Source: Treponema sp. (lineage in GTDB: Bacteria; Spirochaetota; Spirochaetia; Treponematales; Treponemataceae). Taken from it: DNA of 64,000 nucleotides. The stretch lies in the NCBI GenBank assembly GCA_014804005.1, contig JAAVAP010000016.1:1-64000 (forward strand). The letters run 5' to 3'. Position 1 is the stretch's first letter, and each line of letters begins with the position of its first letter. A model generated the notes under the pieces. That model searched no databases, was not told the DNA's origin, and was given only the letters and a program-made list of their open reading frames with translations. Below, piece after piece: positions 15,457-25,608 of the stretch. A program made the translations under genes and the position numbers.

Positions 15457-17646
15457 ATGAAAAATTGGAACAAAAAGGAATTGTCGCCCGAAAGCGTAAA
15501 GTCGCTTTGCAAAAAATATTCGCTTGACGCGCTTTCCGCATCGATTTTGATGAGGCGCGGAATCACCGAAGGGCGCGACTTGATGTGGTTTTTGGAAGAC
15601 GACGCGCGTTTTTTGCACAGCCCGTTCGAATTCGCGCAAATGGAAGACGCGGTGGACAGGATTTTGGCGGCGAAGGAAGAAGGCGAAAAAGTCCTGATTT
15701 TCGGCGATCGCGACGTGGACGGCGTTACAGCCACCACGGTGCTTTTCCAGCAGCTCGAGCGAATGGGCATCGACGTTTCGTGGAAACTTCCTTCGGGCGA
15801 CGACGCATACGGAATTACAATGGAAGCGGTGGACGAGTTCGCAAAAAATTTCGGAACGCTTTTGATTTCCGTGGACTGCGGAATTTCCTGCGTCGATGAA
15901 ATCGCGCACGCGAACGAACTCGGAATCAGCACCATAATAACAGACCATCACAATCCGCCGGAAAACCTTCCTTGCGCCGAAATAATTTTGAACCCGAAGT
16001 GCGCCGATTCAGGATATCCTTTCGCAGAAATCTCAGGATGCGCCGTGGCGTTCAAACTGGCGCAGGCGTTGCGCTTTTCACAGACTGAATTGTACAAGGA
16101 AGACATCTGCCTTTTGAATGCGCGGACTGAAAAAAATTCCAGCGGCGAAAAAACCGTAATCGAATGCGTCAAAGTGCGGAATCTTGTGCGCGTGAAAAAT
16201 TTCGTCTTGGAAATCGAAGAAAACGATTCCGCGCAAAGCGTGCAAAAAAAGAGCGCGGCGTTCTTCGACTTTTTGAAAGGCGAGCAGATTTTCGTTTGGG
16301 ACGCGGAAAAAAATCGCGCCGCGCTCAAAAGCATTTTCACAAGCGCGATTGAATTCAATCTATTTGACATTCGCCCCGAATGCGCGAAAATCATTCCGCA
16401 AATTTCGGCTTCCTCGCTTGAACAAATTCAACACGCTTCAAAAATCGCGCGCTACGAAAACGGCACTACGGAACTCGACGCGCTTTTCAATATTTTCGTT
16501 ACATACTTGGAAAGAAAAATCGCGGCGACTTTTCCGTCGCACATTTCTTGCGACGAATGCGACTTGCAGCTCGTAATGCTTTCGGCTTTGAGCGACATAA
16601 TGCCGCTTAAAAACGAAAACCGAATTTTCGCGCGGCGCGGGCTAGCATCGCTCAACTCTGGCAAGGCGCGGCAAGGGCTTGCGCAGATTTTGGCGCGGCA
16701 AGGACTTTTGGGAAAGACAATAACTTCCACAGATTTGGCATGGAACGTAACGCCGATTTTGAACGCAAGCGGAAGGCTCGGAATGCCTGAAATTTCATTG
16801 CAACTTTTTCTCGAAAAGGACGCGAAAAAAACCGACGAAATCGCATCCAAACTTTTCGAAATGAACGAAGAGAGAAAAAAGCTTGTTGACGCGGCGACGG
16901 ATTTTTTGGGCGCACGGCCTGAAAAATCGCTCGACAAATTCGGCGGAAAAATCTGCTTCGTGAGCGAAGAAAAAATAAATCGCGGCGTGCTCGGCCTCAT
17001 TGCGACAAAACTTTTGCGGCGCACGGGCGTTCCTTCAATCGTGATCACGAAAGTCTCGGCCAACCACGAGGACGGCGCGGAAGATTTTTACATCGGCTCA
17101 ATGCGTTCGGACGAAAAAATTTGCTGCACGGATTTCCTCGACAAATTCGGCGACATTTATTTGAACCATGGCGGACACGCGGCGGCGGCAGGCTTTTCGA
17201 TTTCGGAAAAAAACTACGAATTGTTCTTGCAAAAAATTCATTCTGTCGTGGAGGCTACGAATTTCAACGCGGATTCCAACGACGAAATCCAAATCGACGC
17301 GGAACTTCCGCCGCAGCACCTCACAAGCGACTTGATGAAAATGATCGACAATTTCGAGCCTTATGGAAACGAATGCCGTGAATTTGTTTTTTTGACAAAA
17401 GCCGCAAAAATCGTCGCGGCGCAAATCATAGGAAAAACCGAGCCTGCGCATTTGAAACTCACGCTTGAAATCGGCGCGAACAAATGGCCCGCGCTTTGGT
17501 GGGGAGCGGCGGAAAAATTGAACGCGCCTTTCAGAGTCGGCGACAAAATCGACGTTCTTTACAACTACGAGCGCAACACTTTCAACGGCGTGGAAGGTCG
17601 CAAGCTCGTAATCGTGGACGCGAAACAAAATTTTAACGCTGATTAA
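15457..17646 (+). CDS. recJ: Single-strand DNA exonuclease RecJ
   Basis: 5'-3' ssDNA exonuclease of repair and recombination. DHH motifs: 'FGDRDVDGVTATTVLF', 'SVDCGISC', 'TDHHNPPE'; DHHA1 signature 'GGHAAAAGFSIS' near residue 570. At 729 aa it is longer than many RecJ because about 150 residues (roughly 200-350) are inserted between the DHH motifs and the later conserved core, as in other spirochete RecJ. SD is weak (GGAG at 9 nt). It ends 60 bp before a dispersed 130-bp repeat. Confidence 0.92.
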   Translation: MKNWNKKELSPESVKSLCKKYSLDALSASILMRRGITEGRDLMWFLEDDARFLHSPFEFAQMEDAVDRILAAKEEGEKVLIFGDRDVDGVTATTVLFQQLERMGIDVSWKLPSGDDAYGITMEAVDEFAKNFGTLLISVDCGISCVDEIAHANELGISTIITDHHNPPENLPCAEIILNPKCADSGYPFAEISGCAVAFKLAQALRFSQTELYKEDICLLNARTEKNSSGEKTVIECVKVRNLVRVKNFVLEIEENDSAQSVQKKSAAFFDFLKGEQIFVWDAEKNRAALKSIFTSAIEFNLFDIRPECAKIIPQISASSLEQIQHASKIARYENGTTELDALFNIFVTYLERKIAATFPSHISCDECDLQLVMLSALSDIMPLKNENRIFARRGLASLNSGKARQGLAQILARQGLLGKTITSTDLAWNVTPILNASGRLGMPEISLQLFLEKDAKKTDEIASKLFEMNEERKKLVDAATDFLGARPEKSLDKFGGKICFVSEEKINRGVLGLIATKLLRRTGVPSIVITKVSANHEDGAEDFYIGSMRSDEKICCTDFLDKFGDIYLNHGGHAAAAGFSISEKNYELFLQKIHSVVEATNFNADSNDEIQIDAELPPQHLTSDLMKMIDNFEPYGNECREFVFLTKAAKIVAAQIIGKTEPAHLKLTLEIGANKWPALWWGAAEKLNAPFRVGDKIDVLYNYERNTFNGVEGRKLVIVDAKQNFNAD

Positions 17647-17712
17647 AAGTGCGAAATTCCTACAGAATTGCGCGCTAATTTCAACGCGAATTTTTTACGA
17701 TAATAAATTTAT

Positions 17713-17842
17713 AGGCACCTCGAAAAACTTGCTTTTGGCAATTTTTTCGAATGTGCCGACGAGTTTTTCGTCGCTATAATAGCGCGACGAAAAACATCGC
17801 ATTTTCAAAGTTACCTCTAAAAACTGAAGTTTTTAGAAGTTC
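17713..17842. repeat. 130-bp dispersed repeat, copy 1 (three hairpins)
   Basis: Nearly identical to copy 2 at 18854. Hairpin 1: GGCAC...CGAAAAA pairs with TTTTTTCGA...GTGCC; hairpin 2: GTTTTTCGTCGC pairs with GCGACGAAAAAC around TATAATAGC; hairpin 3: CTCTAAAAACT pairs with AGTTTTTAGA (one mismatch at the base). It lies between recJ and the M23 peptidase gene. No coding role is evident. Confidence 0.85.
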
Positions 17843-17862
17843 CATTAATGGAGATTTTCAAA

Positions 17863-18849
17863 ATGAAAAAACAGTTCATCTGCCTTGCGGCATTCATTTT
17901 TGCGATTGCGATTTGCCATGCGAAAAACGCGAAGCTTTCGCAAAACGCCGTCAACATCAATATCGACTACAACGACAAAGTTTTCCCAGGCGACGCGGTT
18001 TTCATCCGCATTCAGTTTGAGAATGCCAAAAACAGAAAGAAAAACCTGAGCATTTCCTCCGCGTCCGCCGAAATCACGGACGAAAAAAAATCCGTGGCGG
18101 CATGCAATTTCTACGCGCTCGGTGCGAAAAAAACTTCCGCCGAATTTTTGGCAGGACTTCCGATTTCGTCATGGGCAGAAAACGGAGAACGCCAAATCAA
18201 AATAAAATACAACGTGCAGGACGAGGGCGAAAACGAAATCTCGCTTCCGCTTGAAATCGAAAAAAAAGAATTCGAAAGCGGCGTGATAAAATTGACAAAG
18301 GAAATGTCCGCAATCAGTTCCGACACAAGTCCCGAAAAAGTGGAGCAGTCGAAAAAACTCAATGCGATAATCAATTCGACAAATTCCGAAAATGTTTTCA
18401 ATCTGAAAAAGTTCATTCTGCCTGTAACTTCAAGGCGACGAACGACACAGTTTGCCGAAAGAATCATCTACAAATATCCGAGCGGAAAGGAAAGCACGAC
18501 GGTGCATGCAGGAATCGACTTCGGTCTGCCAAAACCGCCTTCAAGCGGACCTCAGCCGCACATGGAAATCGTCGCGCCGGCCGACGGAAAAATTGTGATG
18601 GCTGAAAATCGAATCGCCACGGGCTGGACTGTAATCATCGAACATTTGCCAGGACTTTACAGCATGTACTATCACATGAGCGAGCTGAAAGTCAAGGCGG
18701 GGCAAATGGTAAAGCAAGGCGAATTGCTCGGACTTTCCGGTGCGACAGGCTTTGCGAACGGCGAGCATTTGCATTGGGAAATGCGGCTCAATTCCATGAT
18801 TGTGAATCCTGACTTTTTCATGAACGATTTTGCGTTCACCGAAAACTAA
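17863..18849 (+). CDS. M23 family zinc metallopeptidase, exported
   Basis: Cell-wall-type endopeptidase. Signal peptide MKKQFICLAAFIFAIAICHA; a beta-rich middle domain without recognised family (about 25-175); C-terminal LytM/M23 domain with 'VHAGIDFGLP' and 'GEHLHWEMR', giving the HxxxD and HxH zinc ligands, so it should be active. ATG 17863 is chosen: it begins the signal peptide and has GGAG 10 nt upstream; an ATG 15 nt earlier is in frame. The gene is bracketed by two same-orientation copies of a 130-bp hairpin repeat. The substrate is likely peptidoglycan peptide bridges; not determinable from sequence. Confidence 0.88.
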   Translation: MKKQFICLAAFIFAIAICHAKNAKLSQNAVNINIDYNDKVFPGDAVFIRIQFENAKNRKKNLSISSASAEITDEKKSVAACNFYALGAKKTSAEFLAGLPISSWAENGERQIKIKYNVQDEGENEISLPLEIEKKEFESGVIKLTKEMSAISSDTSPEKVEQSKKLNAIINSTNSENVFNLKKFILPVTSRRRTTQFAERIIYKYPSGKESTTVHAGIDFGLPKPPSSGPQPHMEIVAPADGKIVMAENRIATGWTVIIEHLPGLYSMYYHMSELKVKAGQMVKQGELLGLSGATGFANGEHLHWEMRLNSMIVNPDFFMNDFAFTEN

Positions 18850-18853
18850 TTCA

Positions 18854-18983
18854 AGGCACCTCGAAAAACTTGCTTTTGGCAATTTTTTCGAATGTGCCGA
18901 CGAGTTATTCGTCGCTATAATAGCGCGACGAATAACATCGCATTTTCAAAGTTACCTCTAAAAACTGAAGTTTTTAGAGGTTC
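18854..18983. repeat. 130-bp dispersed repeat, copy 2 (three hairpins)
   Basis: Same orientation as copy 1. In hairpin 2 a T in the left arm is replaced by A and the paired A in the right arm by T (GTTATTCGTCGC / GCGACGAATAAC), a compensatory change. Hairpin 3 is perfect here. The element fills the gap between the convergent M23 and ligA genes and runs up to the ligA stop. Confidence 0.85.
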
Positions 18984-20958
18984 ACTTCAACATCGCCAAA
19001 AACTCTTCTTCATTGATAATCGGGATTCCAAATTTTGCGGCTTTGGCGTTTTTGCCCGAGCCGCTTTTTGTGTCGTTCGTAACCAAAAAGCTCAAATCTT
19101 TTGTAACCGAAGATTTTACTGCGCCGCCCGATTTTTTTACGAGAGATTCAGCCTCAGCGCGTTTCATCGTGGAAAGTTCGCCTGTAAAGCAAAAACTTTT
19201 TCCTGCGAGCGCGCCGCCGGCCGCCGCTTCGATGACGATGATTTTCTTTTCGACGAGCGAGCGCATTTCTTCCGAATTTTCAGAAACTCCCGCGACGAAA
19301 TTTTCCGCAGAAATTTCCGCAAAGCCGTAGATTTTTTCGATGTCCTCGGAATTTGCCGAAAGAATTTTTTCGAGCGTATCGTAGCCGCCGTCCACGATTT
19401 TTTGCACCATCACTTCGCCAATTCCTTCGATGTCGAATCCTGCCACAAATTGCGCAAGCGAAAGGCGCGAATGCGACTTTATCGAAGCAAGCACTTTTTT
19501 TGCGGCAAGCGATTCTTTTTTTTCTGCGATGCTTTTTTCATCGAGAAAAAAAGGCGAGAGAATTTCTTCGGTCAAATCGTAAATACTCGAAATCGAATTT
19601 ATTTTCTTCGCGGCAAAAAGTTCATTCACGGTCGCGTCTCCCAAATCGCGAATGTCGGCGCATTCAATCCATTTGAAAATTTGATGGAGAATTCGCTTGG
19701 GACAATTTTTATTCGGACAATAAAGACGCGCGGGAGTATCCGAAAGAGCCGTTCCGCAAGACGTGCATTTTTTCGGAAATTCGATTTCCTTTTGCGCAGC
19801 ATCTTCGCCGTTTTTTTCCGAAGAAAGATTTTCTTTTACAACGCGCTCGATTTTTGGAATGATTTCCCCGCGCTTTACGACGACGACATGGCTTCCGATT
19901 TTCACGCCGAGTTTGCGAAGCGTTTCAGGATTCGCAAGGCTCGCGCGGCGGACGGTCGTGCCGGCAAGTTCCACAGGATCGAAAATCGCTACTGGCGTGT
20001 ACGTCGCGCCCGATTCGCTCCACTCCACTTCCCTGACGACAGAAACCGCTTCTTCAAGCGAAAACTTGAACGCGATTTGTCGCTCGGGGCGCGCGCGGCT
20101 CGCATCGGCAAAATCAATCGCGCGTTCTTTTACCACAAGCCCGTCGATGTCGTATTCAAGCGAGGCGCGTTTTTCCATGATTTCGGCGCGGTAGTTCACG
20201 ACATCTTCGGGATTTTTCGCGATGTAAAGCGGCACGGTCGTAAAACCGTTTTTCACAAGCCATTCGATTTTTTCTTCCTCGTCGGAAAAAGGATTTTTCC
20301 CGTCGGTCGAAAGCGCGTCGTAACAAATAAGCTCGAGGTGCTCCGCCCCCTCCCCGTCCTTCCGCTTCATCAAGCCGTTCGCGGCATTGCGACAGTTCGC
20401 CTTGTCGGAAAAAAATTTTTTATGAGTCGAATGCGTCATTATGACTTCGCCGCGCACGCCGCCCGTAAAAGAAGATGAATTTTCGCCTTTGAGAATTTGA
20501 AGAACGCCGCGCATTTTTTTCGCGTTCACCGTTATGTCATCGCCAATCATTCCGTCGCCACGAGTTACGGCACGAACGAGATTTCCGTTTTCATATTGCA
20601 ATTCAAGCGATGCGCCGTCAAGTTTGTATTCCACCAAATATTCGTCGTAAGAATGCTTTTTCGCCCAGGCAAAAAATTGCTCGGGATCGGCGGCCTTTTC
20701 CTGGCTTCCCATCGGCATCACATGACGCGCCTTCGGAAAGTTTCCTGAATCCGCGCCGACTTTTTTCAAAACCGGATTTTGCGGATCAAGCGATTTCAAT
20801 TCGTCCCAAAGCGCATCGAATTCCGCGTCGCTGATTTCCGCCTCGCCGTTATAATATGAATCCTGATATTTTTTTATGAGACGCGCGAGCTCCTTCACGC
20901 GAACGGATTTTTCGCTTTTTTTTGAAGCCGCGTCAACATCGAACAAATCAGCCATCAT
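18982..20958 (-). CDS. ligA: NAD-dependent DNA ligase
   Basis: Seals nicks using NAD+. 658 aa, normal length. Adenylation lysine in 'EYKLDG' (Lys112), OB fold, four-cysteine zinc finger ('[10 protein letters not shown]' and 'CPNKNCPKR'), helix-hairpin-helix region, and a C-terminal BRCT domain ('[15 protein letters not shown]'). The start ATGATG overlaps the trmB stop, so it is the distal gene of a unit that also holds the hypothetical protein at 22304-23467, the lipoprotein and trmB. Confidence 0.95.
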   Translation of the reverse strand: MMADLFDVDAASKKSEKSVRVKELARLIKKYQDSYYNGEAEISDAEFDALWDELKSLDPQNPVLKKVGADSGNFPKARHVMPMGSQEKAADPEQFFAWAKKHSYDEYLVEYKLDGASLELQYENGNLVRAVTRGDGMIGDDITVNAKKMRGVLQILKGENSSSFTGGVRGEVIMTHSTHKKFFSDKANCRNAANGLMKRKDGEGAEHLELICYDALSTDGKNPFSDEEEKIEWLVKNGFTTVPLYIAKNPEDVVNYRAEIMEKRASLEYDIDGLVVKERAIDFADASRARPERQIAFKFSLEEAVSVVREVEWSESGATYTPVAIFDPVELAGTTVRRASLANPETLRKLGVKIGSHVVVVKRGEIIPKIERVVKENLSSEKNGEDAAQKEIEFPKKCTSCGTALSDTPARLYCPNKNCPKRILHQIFKWIECADIRDLGDATVNELFAAKKINSISSIYDLTEEILSPFFLDEKSIAEKKESLAAKKVLASIKSHSRLSLAQFVAGFDIEGIGEVMVQKIVDGGYDTLEKILSANSEDIEKIYGFAEISAENFVAGVSENSEEMRSLVEKKIIVIEAAAGGALAGKSFCFTGELSTMKRAEAESLVKKSGGAVKSSVTKDLSFLVTNDTKSGSGKNAKAAKFGIPIINEEEFLAMLK

Positions 20959-21662
20959 TCGTCCTCGACTTTTTCAAAATACAGTTCACGGATTTCGCGT
21001 CCAGCCTCGAGAGCCTTGCGCTCGAATTTCGTTTGGGGTCGCCAAGACTGGTGCGGAGCGAATCCTTCGAATTTATTTTTCAAACCGCGCGTCGCCGAAA
21101 GCTCTTCTAGAGCGCTCTGCGCATATTCTTCCCAATCCGTCGCCATGTAAAGAAATCCGCCCTGACACAATTTTTGCGCGAGAAGTTCCGTGCGCGGACG
21201 CTGAACGAGACGGCGCTTGTGGTGCTTTTTTTTCGGCCAAGGATCAGGAAAAAAAATGTGAAAGCCATTCACGGAATTTTCGCCAATCATATTTTTCAAA
21301 ACGTCGAGCGCGTCGTGCTCAATCAAAAACAAATTCTTCAAATCATTCGCGCGGATTTCGCCGAGCACGCGCCCCACGCCCGGACGATGCACTTCAATGC
21401 CGAGATAATTTACGTTCGGATTTGCCTTCGCGATTTCGACGGTGGCCGCGCCCATCCCGAAACCAATCTCCACGACAATCGGATTCGTGTTTCCGAAAAT
21501 GTCCACGAAGTTCAAAAGTTTTTCCTCGTAAGGAATGCACCAAATGTGCTCGAGTTCGTTGTAGTCGCGTTGCTGCGCGCCCGTCATTCGGCCAGCCCGC
21601 AAGACATAAGTTTTTATCGTGCGGTAAAAATTTTCGCCAGCGGAAAATTCTTCACTGCCCAT
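20955..21662 (-). CDS. trmB: tRNA (guanine-N7)-methyltransferase
   Basis: Makes m7G46 in tRNA using SAM. 235 aa from this ATG. SAM motif 'VVEIGFGMG', and the TrmB signature '[19 protein letters not shown]'. ATG 21662 overlaps the stop of the upstream lipoprotein gene by 11 nt and has a purine-rich AAGGAAGGGG upstream; a TTG 36 nt earlier in the same frame is a weaker alternative. Stop overlaps the ligA start. Confidence 0.93.
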   Translation of the reverse strand: MGSEEFSAGENFYRTIKTYVLRAGRMTGAQQRDYNELEHIWCIPYEEKLLNFVDIFGNTNPIVVEIGFGMGAATVEIAKANPNVNYLGIEVHRPGVGRVLGEIRANDLKNLFLIEHDALDVLKNMIGENSVNGFHIFFPDPWPKKKHHKRRLVQRPRTELLAQKLCQGGFLYMATDWEEYAQSALEELSATRGLKNKFEGFAPHQSWRPQTKFERKALEAGREIRELYFEKVEDE

Positions 21663-22302
21663 TTTCGTCCACCCCTTCCTTGAAAATTTTCGGTCCAAGG
21701 CAAATCACATTCTGCGACTGATAAATATGTCGCAAAAATTTCGAATCTTTTATTTCGTGAAAAATTTTTTCATCGCTTTGATTTTTTTTGTTTTCGTCAA
21801 AATGCAAAAGTTCGCCAATTTCAGAATAGACTGCAATTCGCTCGCTCCATTTTCCGCCGGAAAAATTTTCGGACAAAAATTCGCCAAACAAATTTTCATC
21901 GTAGTCAACAAAAAAATTTCCCTGCGCGGAATTTCCCGCCGCATCGACGCATTCAAATGAATATTCTCCGCGAGGAAATTTTTCAAGATTTGGAGGTGGC
22001 GACAAATGCATGTGTCCAGCCCAAGACTTTTCGCGCGACTGGAACAAAACAGGATTCTCGATTTTCCAAAAATATTCGCCGTGACTCGCCGAAACATTTT
22101 CCACGCGCCGCACGTTCGAAACAACGGCGACGAACACGCTCAATCTCTGTGCTGGATTTTTTTCGTCCTCAAAGTCGAACACGATGTTCGCCTGAGCTTC
22201 AGGCGCGTCAATCTTGTCTTCCGCGCACGAAAAAAGCGCGATGCAAAAAAAGAAAATTGAAAGCGAGATAAAATTGAATTTTTCAGGCGGCGGCTTTTCC
22301 AT
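21652..22302 (-). CDS. Hypothetical lipoprotein
   Basis: 216 aa. Signal peptide ending in lipobox ALFSC (Cys about residue 26), so anchored in a membrane. The mature part is beta-rich in its first half ('[11 protein letters not shown]', '[13 protein letters not shown]'), suggesting an Ig-like fold, then charged helices. No family recognised. It begins right after the stop of the upstream hypothetical gene (TAG adjacent to ATG) and overlaps trmB, so translation of the three is coupled. Confidence 0.75.
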   Translation of the reverse strand: MEKPPPEKFNFISLSIFFFCIALFSCAEDKIDAPEAQANIVFDFEDEKNPAQRLSVFVAVVSNVRRVENVSASHGEYFWKIENPVLFQSREKSWAGHMHLSPPPNLEKFPRGEYSFECVDAAGNSAQGNFFVDYDENLFGEFLSENFSGGKWSERIAVYSEIGELLHFDENKKNQSDEKIFHEIKDSKFLRHIYQSQNVICLGPKIFKEGVDENGQ

Positions 22303-22303
22303 A

Positions 22304-23467
22304 CTAAAAGTTGAAAGTCAGCGTTATGACTATAAGGTCGTTCGAAGAAAATTGGTTTACGAGGGAATCGAACTTGACATTGACTTTTTTGCAAGCGTCT
22401 TCAAGATACGAAAGATAGTACATTCCCAAATCCGTTCCTTCTTCTCCGCTCGGTATGTCGCGGTAGAAATCCACGAGCGACTTTTTGTTCGCCTTAGCAT
22501 TCGACGCGGAATCCACGGTAGATTTGATTTCCTGAAATTCGTCGGATCTGTTGTAGAGCGTGATTTGAAGCCTTCCCTGCTTTCCAATCGAAGTGGAACT
22601 TCCGCCCAATTTCCACGAAATGAAAACGAGCTGATGTTTTGCTTCAAGCGCGCGCACGATTTTCATTCGCGTTTCGGGATCGAGAATGAGCATGTTCAAG
22701 TCATCACGACCGGGGAACATTTTTTTGGCTTCCTTCGTGATATTTGTATTTTCGCTGTTCAAAGCAAGTTCCATAACCATCGTGGAAATGTAATCCGCCA
22801 CGCGCGCCTTGTCCATATAACGAGAAAGGATTTTTCGCGTCTGGCTCACGATCTCGCTGAAATTCTCATCTTTATGGAACAAAACCAAAATGTGCCAGTT
22901 GAGAAGACTCAGACGGTTCATGAATTTTTCGCTCATCAAAAGATAAACATTTTTTTCTTCCGTGGAATATTCCTTGTTGGTCATCACGCTTTTCCAAATC
23001 GGGTTCAAAATCGTCTTTCGGATTTGGTCAATCAAAACGTTCTTTCCCGAAAGTTCCGCGCGAAGCTGTTTGTCGGAAATGTGAGTTTTTTCGTCAATCA
23101 AATTTCCAGCATGCTTACGGTTGTGAACTCGAACGCAATTCGTGTCGATGAGACCTTTGAAAATTTCCTTGTCGAATTGCTTGTACATTACGGAGTAGAC
23201 TGTCAATTTGCAAAGATCCATTATTTCCTGCCGCTTTGAGCCGAATTCCGACATCGAAATTTCCAGCTTGGAAATGTAGTCGATCAAAATCATATTCTGA
23301 ATCGACTGCGGCGAAAATTGGTTCAACACGATTCCGTATTCCTCGGTGTTGTCGGCCATTTTTATTCTGAGAAGCTTTTTTTTGTGGCTGATGAAATTTG
23401 AAGTGCCTCCTTCGGTAAGTATAACCTTGAGCGGCAGTTCAAGCATAAATTTTTTCCCGGCAGACAT
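22304..23467 (-). CDS. Hypothetical protein, possible GHKL-like fold
   Basis: 387 aa, soluble, no signal peptide. Not recognised. The C-terminal third loosely follows the order of histidine-kinase-like ATPase boxes: 'ADYISTMVMELALNSEN' where an N box would be and 'EEGTDLGMYYLSYLE' where the G box (GTGxGL) would be, but key residues are missing, so ATP binding is doubtful. First gene of the unit with lipoprotein, trmB and ligA. GGAG lies about 11 nt before ATG. The GHKL idea is inference; a structure prediction would decide. Confidence 0.55.
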   Translation of the reverse strand: MSAGKKFMLELPLKVILTEGGTSNFISHKKKLLRIKMADNTEEYGIVLNQFSPQSIQNMILIDYISKLEISMSEFGSKRQEIMDLCKLTVYSVMYKQFDKEIFKGLIDTNCVRVHNRKHAGNLIDEKTHISDKQLRAELSGKNVLIDQIRKTILNPIWKSVMTNKEYSTEEKNVYLLMSEKFMNRLSLLNWHILVLFHKDENFSEIVSQTRKILSRYMDKARVADYISTMVMELALNSENTNITKEAKKMFPGRDDLNMLILDPETRMKIVRALEAKHQLVFISWKLGGSSTSIGKQGRLQITLYNRSDEFQEIKSTVDSASNAKANKKSLVDFYRDIPSGEEGTDLGMYYLSYLEDACKKVNVKFDSLVNQFSSNDLIVITLTFNF

Positions 23468-23511
23468 TCTATGTTTTACTCCGTAATAAAAAAAAGTAAC
23501 CCCTACTAAAT

Positions 23512-23540
23512 ATTATCGCACAAAACCCTTGAAAAGTAAA
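23512..23540 (-). promoter_or_regulatory. Promoter of the 23467 gene unit
   Basis: TTTACT (23540-23535), 17-bp spacer, GATAAT (23517-23512). It overlaps physically with the divergent promoter at 23529-23557. Confidence 0.5.
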
Positions 23541-23557
23541 GTAATAAATTGTATCTT
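23529..23557 (+). promoter_or_regulatory. Leaderless-type promoter of the 23563 gene
   Basis: TTGAAA, 17-bp spacer, TATCTT, then 5 nt to ATG 23563. No SD. Overlaps the divergent promoter, so the two transcripts may exclude each other. Confidence 0.6.
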
Positions 23558-23562
23558 ATTTT

Positions 23563-25608
23563 ATGGTGAAAAGGAATTGTTTTTTTATGGCCGCACTTTT
23601 ATCGTTTTTCTCAATACGGACGTATTGCGTTTTTTCGCAAGAAAATTCTTCCGCCGCAACTCACCGAACAATCGCGAATATTGAATATTCGGGCGCGGAA
23701 CTTTCCGACAATGTTTTTGCAAAACTTGAATCGCGAGCGCAGAAAAAAAACGGCGCGAAAATTTCCGTGGAAAAAATTCCGCTCACCACTGCCGCGTTCG
23801 AAAAATTTCCGTACAATGTCCTGATTGGATTTCCGCAAAAGTCCGAAGAAAACCTCTCGCACAAAACATTCATCGTCGCCGCGACGCAAGAAGATTTTAT
23901 CAAGCACGAAGATTTCTTTTCCGAGCTGCTTGAATTCGCCACGGATGGAAAATTCAGTTTCGACTTGGATTTCGTTTTTACGGCCAGCGATTTTCGAAAC
24001 ATTTCCGGAAACGAAAGGACTATGGGCACAGAAGTTTTTTGCAGAGGCATCGAAGGCACGCAAGAAACGCACGCGCTTGTGCTTGACTTTTCGCGCACGA
24101 AAAAAAATTTCGTAACGCCGGGAAGCGCGCGCGATGTTTCGCCTTTATATCTTGTGCGCGCGCTTTGTTCCGAACTCGACAAGAATTCCGTCAAATACGA
24201 CATTTTCGGCGAAGCATATCTTTCACTTTTCAGACTCGGCATTCTGAAAGACGAGGCGCGGCTCGCGGCGTTCTTGTCGCGCGAAATTCCCGCCGTGATG
24301 CTGAACATGATTTCCGAAAAAAACAATCGTAGCGCGGAATTAAAATCGATTGAAAATTTCTTATCGCAAATTGATTTTCCCGCAAACGTAAAATGGAGCC
24401 GCCATTACATTCCGCTGAAATTTTTCCAAAAGCGAATCTGGATTACAGAAAGGCAAATTCTTGTCGCGCTCATGGCGTTCACGGCACTGTGTCTGCTTAT
24501 TTTGAGCGACTTTGGATTTTTGTTCAGGAAGCACAGCCGCAGGCTTGCCAAGATAAAATCAAGCGCGCTCAAGTCGAACTATTTGATTTTCCTGACAATG
24601 GCGTTTTTGGCAGCTTCGCTTTTCGCGGGACAAACAATAGCAAGCGCGTTGCAAAAGGCAGGCGCGAGAAATCTCCTGTTCTTGTTTGCGTTCAAATTGT
24701 TGACGCCGTTTTTCATCGTGTCCGCGCTTTATCCAATCGAAATTCGTCTGCACAAAAACATCACGCCCTACACTTATGAATATATTTTGAGCACGAGCGC
24801 GCTTCTCAACATCTTTATTTTTTCCACGATTGACATCTCGCTGTTTTTTTTGTTTTCGCTTGAATACATAATTCTCATGATTTCGCGAACGGCAAAAAAC
24901 ACGGCGTTTCTTTATTTTTTCATGGCGCTTTTTTTTCTGCCGTTCGTTCCGCCGCTCTATTCGATTTTGATTTATTCCGACGCGCGAAAAATTTCCAATC
25001 TGATTTTCTGCAATCTCGCCAACAACATAATTTTGAGTTTCGCGCTCGTTCCGCTGAGCCTGCTTTGGCTTCGCGTTCTTGCAAGGCTGAATTTCATGGC
25101 CGAATCCAAAAGGAGGCTTTTCGCATTCTATGCGATGGCATCCGCCGCGACGCTCGCAGGAATCGTGGCAATTTCCTCGCTCGCCATTTTCGCCACGAAC
25201 AGAATTTTTTTCAATGATGTCGAACAAAACCGCCCGTTCGCGCGCGTGGAAGATTCTGTCGGAAATGCTTCGGTCTCGATTTTCGATTCGGAATATTATG
25301 GCGGAAAAATTCGCAGCATTGAAATTTCTTCGAAAAAAATTCCGGAACGCTATTCGATTTTCGTTCAAGATGAAAATGAAAATCCTTTTTACTTTTCGAT
25401 TTATGAAATTTCACACGAAAATGGGCGCGCGGAATTTTTGCTGCCGGAAAATCCTCCGCAGAATTTGACGGTAGCATACACGCCGAATTCTTCGGACAAT
25501 TCAATCATCACGGTTGAAGCGTATTTTTTTAACGGCGACTCGAATCGCGCCCAAAAGGAAGTGTTTTCATTCGAAGCAAAGGACGGCGAAATAAGGAAAG
25601 CGCAATGA
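23563..25608 (+). CDS. Large membrane protein of unknown function
   Basis: 681 aa. Signal sequence (residues about 8-25), a 270-residue extracytoplasmic domain, one membrane segment (about 303-322), then seven or eight further segments (about 345-560) and a C-terminal extracytoplasmic beta-rich domain of about 110 residues. The first domain contains 'HALVLDFSRTKKNF', reminiscent of membrane-anchored M28-like or GPAA1-like proteins, but no metal site is seen. Stop overlaps the dinB start by 4 nt. Start codon follows a leaderless promoter. No function is proposed. Confidence 0.7.
   Translation: MVKRNCFFMAALLSFFSIRTYCVFSQENSSAATHRTIANIEYSGAELSDNVFAKLESRAQKKNGAKISVEKIPLTTAAFEKFPYNVLIGFPQKSEENLSHKTFIVAATQEDFIKHEDFFSELLEFATDGKFSFDLDFVFTASDFRNISGNERTMGTEVFCRGIEGTQETHALVLDFSRTKKNFVTPGSARDVSPLYLVRALCSELDKNSVKYDIFGEAYLSLFRLGILKDEARLAAFLSREIPAVMLNMISEKNNRSAELKSIENFLSQIDFPANVKWSRHYIPLKFFQKRIWITERQILVALMAFTALCLLILSDFGFLFRKHSRRLAKIKSSALKSNYLIFLTMAFLAASLFAGQTIASALQKAGARNLLFLFAFKLLTPFFIVSALYPIEIRLHKNITPYTYEYILSTSALLNIFIFSTIDISLFFLFSLEYIILMISRTAKNTAFLYFFMALFFLPFVPPLYSILIYSDARKISNLIFCNLANNIILSFALVPLSLLWLRVLARLNFMAESKRRLFAFYAMASAATLAGIVAISSLAIFATNRIFFNDVEQNRPFARVEDSVGNASVSIFDSEYYGGKIRSIEISSKKIPERYSIFVQDENENPFYFSIYEISHENGRAEFLLPENPPQNLTVAYTPNSSDNSIITVEAYFFNGDSNRAQKEVFSFEAKDGEIRKAQ

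Noticed and set aside
17713..18983. Composite transposon around the M23 gene
   Set aside because: The two copies have no transposase, are in direct orientation, and show no target-site duplication that I can recognise.
18892..20478. Long open frame on + strand opposite ligA
   Set aside because: Shadow of ligA on the other strand, with Phe/Arg-rich composition and no signal or family.
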